A stretch of DNA of 24,806 nucleotides from JBCCEV01 sp039030125 (GTDB lineage: Bacteria > Pseudomonadota > Gammaproteobacteria > Ga0077536): assembly GCA_039030125.1 (NCBI GenBank), contig JBCCEV010000051.1:1-24806 (forward strand), written 5' to 3'. The notes beneath the pieces are model-generated. The model was not told the origin of the DNA, searched no databases, and saw only the letters and a list, made by a program, of their open reading frames with translations. The translations under genes were made by a program, and so were the position numbers. Positions within the stretch are counted from its first letter, which is position 1. Every line of letters begins with the position of its first letter. Positions 23,960-24,806 of this stretch are shown one piece after another.

Positions 23960-24806
23960 ATGAAACACGAGCAACAAGTTGAAATCCTGAAAAGCTTGTT
24001 ATCGATGATCGATAACAAAACAACCCTGGACGCTGGATGCCTGGTAAAAAACCCAACGGACTCCTATGTCAGTAAAGACCTTGCTGATAAAGAATGGGAA
24101 ACCATGTTCGCCAACCACCCACAGGTGATTGGTATTAGCGGTGATTTACCGGAACCCGGGAGCTTCATAACGAGCAACGACTTCGGCGTTCCGATCCTGG
24201 CGACGCGCGACAAGGAGGGAAACTTCCACGCCTTCGTGAACGCCTGCCGCCACCGCGGTGCGGTGCTTACCGAGGAGGAGCGTGGCAAACAAATGCGTTT
24301 TGCCTGTCCGTTCCATGCCTGGACCTACGCAGCCGACGGCCAGCTGCTGGGTGTTCGGGAACCGAAAAAATTTGGTGATCTGGACAAAAACTGTCACGGC
24401 CTGGTCGAGCTACCAGCGCAAGAAAAATATGGCTTGCTCGTCGTCCATCCTCAACTCGACGGTGACATTGATATCGATGCGTTGCTGGGCGATAAACTCG
24501 CCGCCAATTTAGAGTCTTGGGAAATCGATCGCGGCACTTACTTGGGGAGCCAAACCCTTGATATGGCGCTCAATTGGAAAATCGCCAATGACACCTTCGG
24601 CGAGAACTATCATTTTCATACCTTGCACGCCACGCAATTGAACAACTTGTTCTATGGCGACGCGACGGAGTTTATCGAGCATGGCCGCAATCATCAGCTA
24701 ATGCTTGCCAGCCGCTATACCGACCACATGCGCGAGTTGCCCGAAGAGCAGTGGAACCTCACCGACGCCGGGATTGTGGTCAATTATCTCTTTCCGAACG
24801 TCCAAC
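23960..24806 (+). CDS. Rieske non-heme iron ring-hydroxylating oxygenase, alpha subunit (5' part)
   Basis: The first 282 residues of a Rieske oxygenase large subunit; the gene continues past the window. The Rieske [2Fe-2S] ligands are C96-R-H98 and C116-PF-H119. The start of the mononuclear iron site is seen in NDTFGENYHFHTLH, giving H218 and H223 in the H-x4-H arrangement. The third ligand, an Asp, should lie beyond the edge. These enzymes use O2 and electrons from a reductase or ferredoxin to hydroxylate or demethylate aromatic and other hydrophobic compounds. GAGGGGAG (23942-23949) inside the TetR end serves as ribosome binding site for the ATG at 23960. Whether this is a di- or monooxygenase, and its substrate, cannot be told. 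Confidence 0.93.
   Translation, partial: MKHEQQVEILKSLLSMIDNKTTLDAGCLVKNPTDSYVSKDLADKEWETMFANHPQVIGISGDLPEPGSFITSNDFGVPILATRDKEGNFHAFVNACRHRGAVLTEEERGKQMRFACPFHAWTYAADGQLLGVREPKKFGDLDKNCHGLVELPAQEKYGLLVVHPQLDGDIDIDALLGDKLAANLESWEIDRGTYLGSQTLDMALNWKIANDTFGENYHFHTLHATQLNNLFYGDATEFIEHGRNHQLMLASRYTDHMRELPEEQWNLTDAGIVVNYLFPNVQ

Overview
The window reads as chromosomal DNA of a Gram-negative, probably gammaproteobacterial, environmental heterotroph. Evidence: moderately high G+C by eye, a TonB-dependent outer-membrane receptor, a Zur-type regulator, several CoA-thioester and flavin/Rieske catabolic genes, and a giant secreted protein with a PEP-CTERM (exosortase) sorting tail. The genus cannot be fixed from the sequence alone.

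Layout. (1) 1-1284: a coding remnant at the left edge, a Zur/Fur regulator (minus) divergent from a GFA-family zinc protein (plus), then a strong intrinsic terminator. (2) 1340-2949: a rightward pair, a crotonase-fold enzyme and an SDR dehydrogenase. (3) 2953-8028: a tightly packed leftward operon. In transcription order it holds a TTC38-like TPR protein, an LLM flavin monooxygenase, a thiolase-like protein without the nucleophilic cysteine, a DUF35 zinc-ribbon/OB protein, a VOC protein and a DksA/TraR-type zinc finger. Divergent from it is an HxlR regulator fused to an SCP2-like domain. The shared intergenic region carries three GTAC half-sites exactly 11 bp apart. I infer an acyl-CoA catabolic module for a hydrophobic (possibly sterol-like) substrate, with a C-C cleavage step by a thiolase/DUF35 pair resembling the Ltp2-ChsH2 aldolase.

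(4) 8916-11147: a TonB-dependent receptor (minus). It is divergent from (5) a 1050-residue regulator with an N-terminal STAND-type ATPase, a helical repeat middle and a C-terminal winged helix plus BTAD domain (SARP-like output). (6) 14428-22890: a small unknown protein, a 2480-residue T5SS/PEP-CTERM-repeat surface protein, and a short protein related to the giant's C-terminal domain. The small gene and the giant gene are each preceded by the same direct repeat, ATCGGT twice with an 11-bp period. That is the geometry SARP/BTAD activators bind, so I propose that the adjacent regulator controls this surface-protein locus. This is the most interesting part of the window.

(7) 22891-23251: a 361-bp gap with hairpins and a palindromic operator. 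(8) 23252-24806: a TetR regulator followed 3 bp later by a Rieske oxygenase alpha subunit that runs off the right edge. No tRNA, rRNA, CRISPR array, transposase or integrase was seen.
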